Assembly: GCF_030581075.1 (NCBI RefSeq)
Contig: NZ_JAUQSW010000013.1
Coordinates: 1-64,000, forward strand
Length of the DNA: 64,000 nucleotides
DNA from: Hymenobacter cheonanensis
GTDB lineage: Bacteria; Bacteroidota; Bacteroidia; Cytophagales; Hymenobacteraceae
Direction: 5' to 3'
The notes below the pieces were generated by a model that was given only the letters and a program-made list of their open reading frames with translations, was not told the origin of the DNA and did no database searches. The position numbers and the translations under genes were made by a program. Positions within the stretch are counted from its first letter, which is position 1. Every line of letters starts with the position of its first letter. Positions 7,433 to 15,789 of the stretch are shown here, piece by piece.

Positions 7433-10400
7433 TTATCTGCTTATAACCAATTCATTCACCACCCGCTCCTCCATTTCCTGTACTAGCTGCTCGATGCGGT
7501 CCGCCCACCCCGTGCCTCGAAAAAACCACGATACCTCGTGGCGTACGTAGTGCCCGCTCCGGGCGGCCCCCAGCCAGTTAAATGACCCTTCGAGTAGCGC
7601 GTGGTTATCGAGGCAAATAGTCTTGTTATGAATCTGTTCGGCAATTTTTACCTCAGCTCCTGCGCGGCGTAGCGCTGCCCGGCCCGCCTGGGCATGCGGG
7701 TGCAGCTGCCCCCGTGGAGCATCCAGATGCGCATCGGTATACACGGTAATGCGCAGGGTCGGCTGCCTGGCCTTGGCGGCCACGATAAGGTCGGCCAAGC
7801 CATCAGCCTGAATAGCATTCGCTGAAATAAACGGTGAGACGATTACCAAATGCTCTTGTGCCGTGTTGATGGCCCAAGCCAACGCCCGGCGGTGCTGCTC
7901 CAGCTCGCTGAGGCGGTCTACTTTGCCGGTGGCCACGGCAGTCAGGTGCTCGCGAGGCACGGGTAGGTGCCGCCGGCTTTCATCGCCATAGAAGAAGCTG
8001 TTATTCAATTCAGGCCGCGGTCGCCCTTCGGCTGGCTCCTCAAACAGAAGCTTCGCCAGATTTCCGGATGGCGTGTTACGCGCTGGGTTGAACAGGCAGC
8101 GGTTGCCAATCACAAGAAAGGCCTCCTTCGCCCGCGATACGGCCACATTCAGCAGATTATAGCCCTGGTCGAAGAAGTACCCGCCCCGGTGGCTGGCATC
8201 ATACACGGGCGAGAACAGAACGATAGTGCGTTCAGCCCCCTGCAGTGCGTGTACCGTGCCCACAGTGAGATTCTCGTTGCCCAGTCCTTGCGCACGCAAG
8301 GCGCGCTGAATGGCCAGTTTCTGCCCGCTAAAAGGGGTAACAATGCCGACCAGGTCTTGCAGGCGTGGCGTGGGGTTGGCCGTGCTCCTGGCAGCAGCCA
8401 CGATATCATCCCGCATTAAATGGAGCCAGCTGGCAATGGCTTCGGCTTCTTGTTGGTTTTGCCGGCTACCGCCGGCGGTAGTGCATTCGCCAGCAATGTG
8501 GATGTATCCAAGTGGTGGCAGTCCCAAAGCTGCCAGGCTCGACGGGTTAGCCAAGCGCTCCAGTTGACCACCGTACACATACTCGTCGCAATAGCGAATA
8601 ATTTCGGGCTTACTGCGCCGGTGCTGCCGCAGCAGTAGGCCGCGCTCCTGCGGATAGTTGGTAAGTTGGAAAGTCGTCGCCAGTTGAGCCAGCCGCATCA
8701 GGCTGCCCGCTGAAACCTGGTAGGCCAGCGGGCACTCGGCAGGTGCAATACCGACACGGCGCTGGTTTTGGGCATCCAGTGCCGGTAGCAAATTCCAGAC
8801 GGGCTCAATCTGATTGGTGTCCCCTACCACCACAGCTTTTTTTGCCAGGGCAAAGGCTGCAGCTCCTACCTCGGGCGAAACTTGGCCGGACTCATCGACG
8901 AGGAGCAAATCGAACAACTCCAGAGTATAGCTCGACTCACCATCCTTGGACTTCTTAACTAAGAAATTGGCCACCGTGTGGAAGGTGGAAATAAAGCACG
9001 GCGTGAGCATGGCCCACCGCGCAAACTGCTCGGGCTTGGTTTCGTAGCCTCGGCGCGAAGACTGGGCCGGCCGCAGCTTTTCTTGTAAGGCCACCACGTA
9101 GCGGGCCTCCCAGTAGTGCAGCGCCAACACGAAGGCACTGTGCCGGTGTGTCACATCCAGAACATTGTGGATGCTACTGGCATCAGCAGCGGAGAGGGCT
9201 TGCAAGTAAGAAGCTGCCTCTTTCTGAGCTGCGTAGTCACGGCGCAGCTGCGCGGCCAAGGTGTCAAACGTGCTCAAGGCACTCAGGGCAGCCTGTGGGT
9301 GCAACAGGGCCTGCTGGGCTTTTTCCAAACGCTGAGCTACCTCTAGCTTCAGTTGCTCGGGGTCGAAGTCTGTTACTTCGTTGGAATAGGGGCACTGAGT
9401 CCGCACCAGGAATTGGTAGCGGGCTTGCTTCTTTTTCCGAACCGATGCCAGAAAAGCGGCCAGGAAATTTTCGAAACTTGATTCGGATGCCTGCAGCCGC
9501 AGTAACTCAAGCTGATAGGCTTCAAGGGCGGCAATGGTGGCCCGGCCAGTCTGCAACGCTTGTCGCAGTTGCTTCGCATTCCACGGCTCGCCTCGCTCGT
9601 CGTACAGGCGTGGCAGCAGGTCCAGCCACGCATCAATACACGTCACCTGTTGAAGTAGAGCATGGTGCAGCTTAATGCGCAGAGCAGCTGGAGTTGGGTA
9701 CTCGATACCAAAAAAGGCCGCTCCTTGGCGTAGTAGCTCGGTTTCGGCGGCCCGCAGGTAGCGACCATCCGCAGCTTCTTTTGCCTTGCAAAAGCCCTCG
9801 CGGGTGGTTTGTACCTGGTAGCCCCGCTGCTCGTTTTCAGCCACGTTGCTATTGGTAAGAAACACTCCCAGTGAGGGTGCCTCCGGCACCCAGCGACTGA
9901 CACGCGCTTCGCGACCGAAGCTATCGAGAATGTTGGTAATAGCTTGATTGTTTGTGGAGCTGGCCAGGATGCGTGGAGCTTCTTGTCCCAGCACCGCTTT
10001 TTCCACTATCAGGTTCGCCACAATGCTCTGCAGTAGCGTGGTTTTGCCGGTGCCAGGTGGGCCGTTCACCGGAAATACGTCGCCAGATGCGGTTTTAAGC
10101 AGCGCCTGAAGAGTGCTTCTTTGCGACGTTGACAACGGATAGCTATTTCCCATCTGTCCGTAGTGGCCCTTGATATACAATAGGCCAAGCGCTTCGGGGT
10201 TGAGGGGCAGCCCGGCCGCCTGGCCCTGGAGCAAGGTTGTCAGTAGCGCGGGTAGGCGCGACTGCTTTTCCAGGTAGCGATACAGGCCGATGATATTTGC
10301 GGCCATGCCCTGCGGGGGCATCAGGGTAAGAGTAGCATTGCTGTCCACCACCCAATCGCCAATTTCTGCCCGGTTAGCTGGCCAGCCGGCCGAGGCTGTC

Positions 10401-10903
10401 GCCTTGGCATAAAAGGCCTGCGCGTTGGTATAGTACTGTTCCCAGGTATCCGTTTTCCACGTCCAGAGCGCTAGCTCCGAATCAACCGTGGTGAGGCTGC
10501 CCAGCACGGGCGCATTGCGCGTGGTAGGCTCCAGCACGTCGCGGATAAGCCAAGGAATCAGGTGCTCGTTGCTGGTAGGTGGTTGAAGCTGCCCCGTTTT
10601 GGTGAGCCGCGCCGGAATCCAAAACGGATGAATCGCCCGTGCCTGCCCCGGCTGCGCTGTTCGACGACTATCGCCGACCACGGGCCGCAGGCTAAAGGGA
10701 GCCAACATAACGGCCAGCGTCTCCAATTCGGAGACAGCGGCTGCCTCCGGAGCAGCCGCGTAGTGGGCCGTATAGAATGCCTGCAACGCTTCTGCATCCA
10801 GCAGGGGTGCCGTCAGCGAAGCCTGTTTCGTTATGTCAATGCGTTGCCGGTCAGCATCAGCTAACGAGTTGCGCCAATAGCGTAGCCATGTCCCAGATTC
10901 CAT
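7433..10903 (-). CDS. SF1 (Upf1/COG1112-like) helicase fused to PLD nuclease; type II Mokosh-like
   Basis: This is an 1156-residue fusion. Walker A NGPPGTGKTT lies near residue 277, Walker B LLLVDESGQVSPE near 663, VVGDTNQIEP soon after, then the C-terminal helicase motifs GIVTPFSGQK, TVGTVHALQGAE and NVAVSRAKEAF. This is the DNA2/NAM7/Upf1 branch of superfamily 1. The last 170 residues form a PLD-like domain with SPFISA and the catalytic IHNKTICLDN near 1087. Type II Mokosh antiphage systems consist of one protein joining a COG1112 helicase to a PLD nuclease, so this is a good candidate. The match is by architecture and has not been aligned. The WYL regulator ends 9 bp upstream, so the two genes form an operon. 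Confidence 0.75.
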   Translation of the reverse strand: MESGTWLRYWRNSLADADRQRIDITKQASLTAPLLDAEALQAFYTAHYAAAPEAAAVSELETLAVMLAPFSLRPVVGDSRRTAQPGQARAIHPFWIPARLTKTGQLQPPTSNEHLIPWLIRDVLEPTTRNAPVLGSLTTVDSELALWTWKTDTWEQYYTNAQAFYAKATASAGWPANRAEIGDWVVDSNATLTLMPPQGMAANIIGLYRYLEKQSRLPALLTTLLQGQAAGLPLNPEALGLLYIKGHYGQMGNSYPLSTSQRSTLQALLKTASGDVFPVNGPPGTGKTTLLQSIVANLIVEKAVLGQEAPRILASSTNNQAITNILDSFGREARVSRWVPEAPSLGVFLTNSNVAENEQRGYQVQTTREGFCKAKEAADGRYLRAAETELLRQGAAFFGIEYPTPAALRIKLHHALLQQVTCIDAWLDLLPRLYDERGEPWNAKQLRQALQTGRATIAALEAYQLELLRLQASESSFENFLAAFLASVRKKKQARYQFLVRTQCPYSNEVTDFDPEQLKLEVAQRLEKAQQALLHPQAALSALSTFDTLAAQLRRDYAAQKEAASYLQALSAADASSIHNVLDVTHRHSAFVLALHYWEARYVVALQEKLRPAQSSRRGYETKPEQFARWAMLTPCFISTFHTVANFLVKKSKDGESSYTLELFDLLLVDESGQVSPEVGAAAFALAKKAVVVGDTNQIEPVWNLLPALDAQNQRRVGIAPAECPLAYQVSAGSLMRLAQLATTFQLTNYPQERGLLLRQHRRSKPEIIRYCDEYVYGGQLERLANPSSLAALGLPPLGYIHIAGECTTAGGSRQNQQEAEAIASWLHLMRDDIVAAARSTANPTPRLQDLVGIVTPFSGQKLAIQRALRAQGLGNENLTVGTVHALQGAERTIVLFSPVYDASHRGGYFFDQGYNLLNVAVSRAKEAFLVIGNRCLFNPARNTPSGNLAKLLFEEPAEGRPRPELNNSFFYGDESRRHLPVPREHLTAVATGKVDRLSELEQHRRALAWAINTAQEHLVIVSPFISANAIQADGLADLIVAAKARQPTLRITVYTDAHLDAPRGQLHPHAQAGRAALRRAGAEVKIAEQIHNKTICLDNHALLEGSFNWLGAARSGHYVRHEVSWFFRGTGWADRIEQLVQEMEERVVNELVISR

Positions 10904-10912
10904 ATCACCTTA

Positions 10913-11920
10913 TCAATTGTAGCGGGAGACAGCCTTTTTAAGTTTCTCGTGCATAGAGTCGCGCAAGGACTTGGGCGCTAGCACTTGTAAATCAGGTCCG
11001 AAGCTAAACAGGCGCGTTTTGAATTCCTGATTGATGATTAAGCGTAGCTCGATAACCAAGCCATCGGCCGTGTCACTTATGGTTACCTGGCTTGGGTGCA
11101 ACTTTTTGGTGAGCACGTAGAGCGCCCGCCCAGCCGCAATGTGCAAACGAATGGTCTCGACGTGCGGATTTTTCTCCGGCATCGTTACCCCGATGATAGA
11201 GTCAAAATAGGTGCTAAAGTCGACATCTGTCGGACGAAACTCCAGTGGGCTGTTATCTAGTCCTTTAATGCGGTCAAGAGCATAGTTTTGAAGATGCGCG
11301 CCTTTGGCTTCATTGCGGGCTATCAAATACCAGCGCCCGTTGTAAGTCTTGAGCAGATAGGGGTGGACTTCCACTGGGCTGGCCTGCGCTGCTCGGTAAG
11401 ATTGATAATGTATCACCTGCGGCGTCTGTTCGCGAATAGCCTTGTACAAAGGCTTCAAATGTTCGGTACCCGTATAATCCGGGACTGCTTCCAGTTGCAG
11501 AATCGGGTTTGTTACGGTTCCATCACTGGGCAAATGCTGTTCTAGGCGCTGAACTAGCTCATCCAGGTCGTCTGCCAAGCCCAAGCCACGCAAGGCTTTC
11601 AAATTGTGTAGGCTTTGATGAAGAATCACTAGGTCCGCACTAGTAAGCGGCGTTTTGCGAATTGAGTATTCTGAGTCTGTGTAATGGTAGCCTTTATTGC
11701 GGGTGTACTCAATGGGGGCATCATAGTGCATCGGCAACTTCATGTCGTGCAAATCTCCCTTAAGCGTGCGCTCGCACACGCCTTTACCCTTGTTGGTTGT
11801 GGCGCGGTACTCGTCCTCTACTGCCTTTAGCAGGTCCTTGATAGTCCAGACGAGGTTACGCCGTTGCAGACATTTGTCAATAATGAGGTAGCGCTTATAT
11901 GCGTTTTTGCTAACTGGCAT
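10913..11920 (-). CDS. WYL-domain transcriptional regulator
   Basis: This is a 335-residue protein if started at the ATG at 11920 (MPVSKNAYKRYLIIDKCL), the form usual for Bacteroidota WYL proteins; an in-frame ATG at 11956 would add 12 residues. It has an N-terminal winged helix (about 1-70), a linker, and a WYL domain with the IHYQSYRA segment and HPYLLKTYNGRWYLIARN, then a C-terminal WCX-like part (about 240-335). Related regulators (BrxR, CapW) repress defence operons and respond to nucleic acid or nucleotide ligands. It is transcribed ahead of the helicase-PLD gene and divergently from the conjugation module, so it may control both. Confidence 0.85.
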   Translation of the reverse strand: MPVSKNAYKRYLIIDKCLQRRNLVWTIKDLLKAVEDEYRATTNKGKGVCERTLKGDLHDMKLPMHYDAPIEYTRNKGYHYTDSEYSIRKTPLTSADLVILHQSLHNLKALRGLGLADDLDELVQRLEQHLPSDGTVTNPILQLEAVPDYTGTEHLKPLYKAIREQTPQVIHYQSYRAAQASPVEVHPYLLKTYNGRWYLIARNEAKGAHLQNYALDRIKGLDNSPLEFRPTDVDFSTYFDSIIGVTMPEKNPHVETIRLHIAAGRALYVLTKKLHPSQVTISDTADGLVIELRLIINQEFKTRLFSFGPDLQVLAPKSLRDSMHEKLKKAVSRYN

Positions 11921-12030
11921 TGAAATCCTAGGATGTAGGCCATACACAAGCTCCATCGGCCAGCGAGAAACTCCACGCTACGAAGAACGGGCTTTTCAAA
12001 TCAGCTAACGCATGAGGCGCTCGCTTTACC

Positions 12031-12051
12031 GTGCAATTAGCTTGCACAGTA
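12031..12051. promoter_or_regulatory. Operator copy 1 (GTGCAA-N2-AG-N2-TGCAC-AGTA)
   Basis: Inverted repeat GTGCAA ttagc TTGCAC followed by AGTA, 111 bp upstream of the WYL start. The same 21-bp element, 17 of 21 positions identical and in the same orientation, recurs at 12176-12196. It lies in a 441-bp non-coding gap between divergent genes, the usual place for a regulator's binding sites. Binding by WYL is inferred. Confidence 0.6.
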
Positions 12052-12175
12052 GTCTGTCTGGGTGGGCATAGTGCCTACTTAAAAGTTTTTATGGGTAAAA
12101 TTTATTTGCTGTAAATCAGCTATTTAAATAAAATAATCAAGGTTTTTACAAAAAAACATCAAGCTAATTTTGACT

Positions 12176-12196
12176 GTGCAAAAAGACTGCACAGTA
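12176..12196. promoter_or_regulatory. Operator copy 2 (GTGCAA-N2-AG-N2-TGCAC-AGTA)
   Basis: Second copy of the element at 12031, with GTGCA and TGCAC arms (CTGTGCA aaaagac TGCACAG when extended outward). The two copies flank a strongly AT-rich stretch (about 12085-12175), probably the divergent promoter core. The remainder of the gap, 12197-12361, is a leader with no strong feature except a 27-codon ATG frame at 12218-12301 that I do not call as a gene. Confidence 0.6.
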
Positions 12197-12361
12197 AGCC
12201 TTTTGCTTTGCTGTGGCAATGGGAGGGAACCACACTTCTGGTCGTAGCCGGACATCGACTAAGGAGCGGGGCTTCCTTCTTTCACAACCATTGCTTGGCT
12301 GAAGCCAGATGTCAGTGAAGTCGCTGGTGAACGGTTTCAATTAACTTAACTGCTTAATAGC

Positions 12362-13492
12362 ATGCACCAAATCACCCTTTTTAATTTAGGTAATGCCGAC
12401 ACGTCGCGGATTGACCTCGCGAACGGCAAAAAGCTGCTGATTGACTACGCCAACATGCGCTGCGCTACTGACCCCAAGGACAAGCGCATCGACCTGCCAG
12501 TGCAGTTGCGCGCCGATTTAAAAAACGCGAAGCGTAATGACTACGATGTCGTTGCTTTCACCCACCTCGACAATGACCATACCTGCGGGGCTTCCGAGTT
12601 CTTTGAGTTGTTGCACGCTGCTAAATACCAGGGCGGCGACCGAGTAAAAATCAAGGAACTGTGGGTGCCGGCGGCTGTCCTCGTTGAGGATGGCTGTGAG
12701 GATGAAACCCGGATTCTGCGCCAGGAGGCCCGTTACCGGCTGAAAAATGGCGAGGGTATTCGCGTATTCTCCGGTCCCGGCCAACTCACCGACTGGCTGG
12801 CCACGCAAGGCCTTACCGTAGCCGACCGGCAGCACCTCATCACGGATGCTGGTACGCTGATTCCCGGGTTCGATTTGGCCACAGATGGCGTGGAATTCTT
12901 CGTGCACTCGCCCTTTGCCAGCCGCACGGCCGGTGGTGGCCTAGCCGCGATGGACCGCAATAGCGACGCGCTGACCTTTCAGGCGACCTTTATGGAAGGA
13001 ACTCGGAAAACTCGGATGCACTTCTTTTCGGACATCGACTGGCCGGTAATCAAGTCCATCGTGGAGGTAACCGAGTATTACGGGCGCACGGAACGGCTGG
13101 AATGGGACATCTTCAAAATTGCCCACCACTGCAGCTACCTGTCGCTCAGCAGCGAGAAGGGTACTGAAGTAACGGTGCCCGATGCTGTAGTGAAAAAGCT
13201 GTTCGAAACCTACGGGCAGAGTCGGGGCCGCCTCATTTCGACCAGCAAGCCCATTCCCAGCAACGACGATGACAAGCAGCCCCCGCACCGCCAAGCCGCA
13301 GCCTATTACAAGGCCCAGGCTGAACGGCTTCGAGGGGAATTTCTGGTCACGATGGAGCACACGAGCATCCTGTACTCTGAGCCCATCGTCATCAAGATTG
13401 ACCAGCTTGGGGCGAGCATCGGCAAGATGGCTGCGGCTGCCAGCGTAGCAGGCGGTAGCATCCCGCCACCTCGGGCCGGCCGCGGCAACTAA
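12362..13492 (+). CDS. Metallo-beta-lactamase-fold hydrolase linked to E2-E1-JAB
   Basis: This 376-residue protein has the MBL metal motif THLDNDHTCG near residue 67 (the H-x-D-x-D-H pattern) and later IAHHCSYLSL near 258, another metal-ligand region; the overall form recalls ComEC/Rec2-type MBL proteins. It ends 11 bp before the E2-E1-JAB gene, so the two are one operon. MBL genes next to fused E2/E1/JAB proteins have been described in comparative genomics of prokaryotic ubiquitin-like systems; their substrate is unknown. The last 20 residues (AAAASVAGG, then PPPRAGRGN) are a flexible Ala/Gly/Pro tail outside the fold, which could be a modification site. That point is conjecture. Confidence 0.75.
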   Translation: MHQITLFNLGNADTSRIDLANGKKLLIDYANMRCATDPKDKRIDLPVQLRADLKNAKRNDYDVVAFTHLDNDHTCGASEFFELLHAAKYQGGDRVKIKELWVPAAVLVEDGCEDETRILRQEARYRLKNGEGIRVFSGPGQLTDWLATQGLTVADRQHLITDAGTLIPGFDLATDGVEFFVHSPFASRTAGGGLAAMDRNSDALTFQATFMEGTRKTRMHFFSDIDWPVIKSIVEVTEYYGRTERLEWDIFKIAHHCSYLSLSSEKGTEVTVPDAVVKKLFETYGQSRGRLISTSKPIPSNDDDKQPPHRQAAAYYKAQAERLRGEFLVTMEHTSILYSEPIVIKIDQLGASIGKMAAAASVAGGSIPPPRAGRGN

Positions 13493-13503
13493 TTGTAGGT
13501 ACG

Positions 13504-15768
13504 ATGGAATTGCTTGAAATGGGATACTATCCACTGTCAGGAGAGCCAGTTGAGTCTGGCTCTCTGGCAATACCAAAAGCCGTTGAATTGGTGCAAGCCC
13601 TGCAAAGTCAGGGCTTGCCCTATATCCGGGTGGTAGATTGCCTTCGCGTTGAAGAGTATGAGTTCGTGGTCGTGGATGTCGAGCCGGAAGTACCGCAGTA
13701 CCCGGTGCATGAGGTGCAAAATGTCGAACGCATCGCAATCGGGTTCAATCCCGCCGATACAGAGCATCAGATTATATGGGCGCTACGCGAAGATTTTCCG
13801 CTGGTGCCACACCTGCACTTTGGTCGCGAAGGGACGCCGCGTAGCTTGTGTCTGTACCAGATTGCCTATGCAGATTTGAAGCCAACCTGGACGGCGGCTG
13901 CACTGCTCCGGCAACTACAGCGCTGGTTGACTCAAACAGCGCGCGGAGAACTGCATGCCGCTGACCAAGCACTGGAACAGGCCTTTTATGCTCCCCCGGA
14001 GCAACTGGTATTGCCAAGCATCGTTTTTGCTCCTGATGCAGCCATCACGCTGGAGCCCCTGCACGTGCGTTTCGTCAGCACAGTGCTTGGCAAAACAACC
14101 CTGGTTGCTTCGCCTGTAGCCTCAGCACCCGAGGGCCAGCAAGCACAGTTCACCAGCTTTGTGTACACGGCTTCGCCGCAGGTGCACGGTCTGATTCGGG
14201 AACAGCCGCGCACGATAGCCGAACTTCAAGCCTACTTATCTGATAGCGATGTAGGTCTTACGAACGCGCTACGTGGGCACCTGAGCGACTTAAAGGAGGC
14301 TCCAGGCTTTAATCGAAGCCTTCGATTGCTGATTATTGTTCGGCTCCCGAAGCTGCGCACGGCGACGGAAGCTATCGAGACAGTAGAAGTATGGGCTTTC
14401 GCATCAGTCGGCACCCTGGTTGAGCTTGGCACAGACCTCGGAATTTGGGCCATGCACGAAAACCTCTTAGCTAACCTTTATCCCGTCGACTTTGGGTGTA
14501 GCGGTCAGCGTAGTAAACTAGAGTTGCTGAGTCCAGTTCGGGCGCTCACTCGCGACCTAGCAGCTGCCTACAATGGCTTGCTGGCCTCCACTACACGCTT
14601 TGTAGCAGTGGGCGCGGGCAGCTTGGGTTCACAGGTAGTCAATAACCTCGTGCGTGCCGGGCAAGGCAATTGGGTGTGGCTGGATGAGGACCAGTACCTG
14701 CCCCACAATGCGGCACGACACTACTTGCCGAGCAGTTTGGTAGGCTTGGGTAAGGCGCACGCGATGGTATCGATGCTGAAGAATACCTACGAGAAAACGG
14801 ACTTGCGGGCAATCGCGGCTAACGTGTTACACCCAGCCTCCCCCCAAGTATTGATGGCATACAACGCGGCGGAGGTGATACTGGACATGTCGACATCAAT
14901 AGCAGTGGCGCGACACCTAGCGTTGGATATTGAAAGCCCAGCCCGCCGCTTGTCGCTGTTCCTGAATCCATCGGGAACAGACTTGGTGCTGCTGGCAGAA
15001 GCTCAGGACCGCTCGCTACGGCTCGACCAGCTGGAGATGGAATATTACAGGGCTTTGCTACGTCAACCCCAATTACAGCAACACCTGCTCACTGCCGGCC
15101 AGCCCATTCGGTATTCGCACGCCTGTCGTGATGTCTCCGTGCAGTTGCCACAGGACCAGGCTGCTTTGCATGCTGCCATCGGAGCCCGGGCTGTCCGCGC
15201 ATCGGTGGCTGAACCGGGTGCTCGCATCAAAATCTGGCGGGCACAGCCTGACTTAACCGTGGTGGCTGATGAAATCGAGGTATCTCTTCATGCGGAAATG
15301 ACGGTGAATAGCTGGACCGTGGCCGTACCGCATCAGGTATTGCGGGAAATAAGTGAACAGCGCCAGGCGCGCCTACCCAATGAAACGGGTGGGGTATTAG
15401 TCGGCGTTTTCGATACACAGCATCGCCGGGTGTATATCGTGGACCATATTCCTTCGCCGACAGATAGCCAGGAGTCCCCCATCGCTTATATACGTGGCGT
15501 AAGAGGTGTATCAGAAGAGCTTGCTCGCATTAGCGAATGCACGGGCCGACAAGTAGTGTACGTAGGGGAGTGGCACTCACACCCGGACGGCTACAGCACC
15601 CAGCCTAGCGAAGACGATAAGAACCTATTTGTCACCTTACAGCGGGAGAGTCAAACCGGCGGATTACCTGCAGTAATGGCTATTGCTGGGGAGCATGGGA
15701 CTACGAGTTGGTACGTAGCAGATATCGCAGCTGGCGGAGAAACTATAAGCAGAATAGCTAAAGCATAG
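13504..15768 (+). CDS. E2-E1-JAB triple-fusion ubiquitin-like conjugation/deconjugation protein
   Basis: This 754-residue protein joins three activities. Residues 1-150 resemble a prokaryotic E2: VPHLHFGREGTPRSLCLYQ with a candidate catalytic Cys116, then LLRQLQRWLTQTARGELH. Residues about 360-580 form a ThiF/E1 Rossmann fold with the nucleotide loop VGAGSLGSQVV (370-375) and a candidate Cys541 in HACRDVSVQLPQ. Residues about 600-750 are a JAB/JAMM metalloprotease with E627 (ETGGVLVG) and H691-S-H693-P-x7-S702-x2-D705. In bacteria such enzymes ligate a protein C-terminus to a target (Cap2, Bil and Bub systems) and the JAB part removes it (Cap3, BilC). No Ub-like gene is seen nearby, so the conjugated partner is unidentified. 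Confidence 0.85.
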   Translation: MELLEMGYYPLSGEPVESGSLAIPKAVELVQALQSQGLPYIRVVDCLRVEEYEFVVVDVEPEVPQYPVHEVQNVERIAIGFNPADTEHQIIWALREDFPLVPHLHFGREGTPRSLCLYQIAYADLKPTWTAAALLRQLQRWLTQTARGELHAADQALEQAFYAPPEQLVLPSIVFAPDAAITLEPLHVRFVSTVLGKTTLVASPVASAPEGQQAQFTSFVYTASPQVHGLIREQPRTIAELQAYLSDSDVGLTNALRGHLSDLKEAPGFNRSLRLLIIVRLPKLRTATEAIETVEVWAFASVGTLVELGTDLGIWAMHENLLANLYPVDFGCSGQRSKLELLSPVRALTRDLAAAYNGLLASTTRFVAVGAGSLGSQVVNNLVRAGQGNWVWLDEDQYLPHNAARHYLPSSLVGLGKAHAMVSMLKNTYEKTDLRAIAANVLHPASPQVLMAYNAAEVILDMSTSIAVARHLALDIESPARRLSLFLNPSGTDLVLLAEAQDRSLRLDQLEMEYYRALLRQPQLQQHLLTAGQPIRYSHACRDVSVQLPQDQAALHAAIGARAVRASVAEPGARIKIWRAQPDLTVVADEIEVSLHAEMTVNSWTVAVPHQVLREISEQRQARLPNETGGVLVGVFDTQHRRVYIVDHIPSPTDSQESPIAYIRGVRGVSEELARISECTGRQVVYVGEWHSHPDGYSTQPSEDDKNLFVTLQRESQTGGLPAVMAIAGEHGTTSWYVADIAAGGETISRIAKA

Positions 15769-15789
15769 CAGTGGCTAAATGCTACAGCA

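Noticed and set aside
12218..12301. 27-codon ATG frame in the leader of the MBL gene
   Set aside because: No conserved feature, and it is as likely to be chance in a 165-bp leader.
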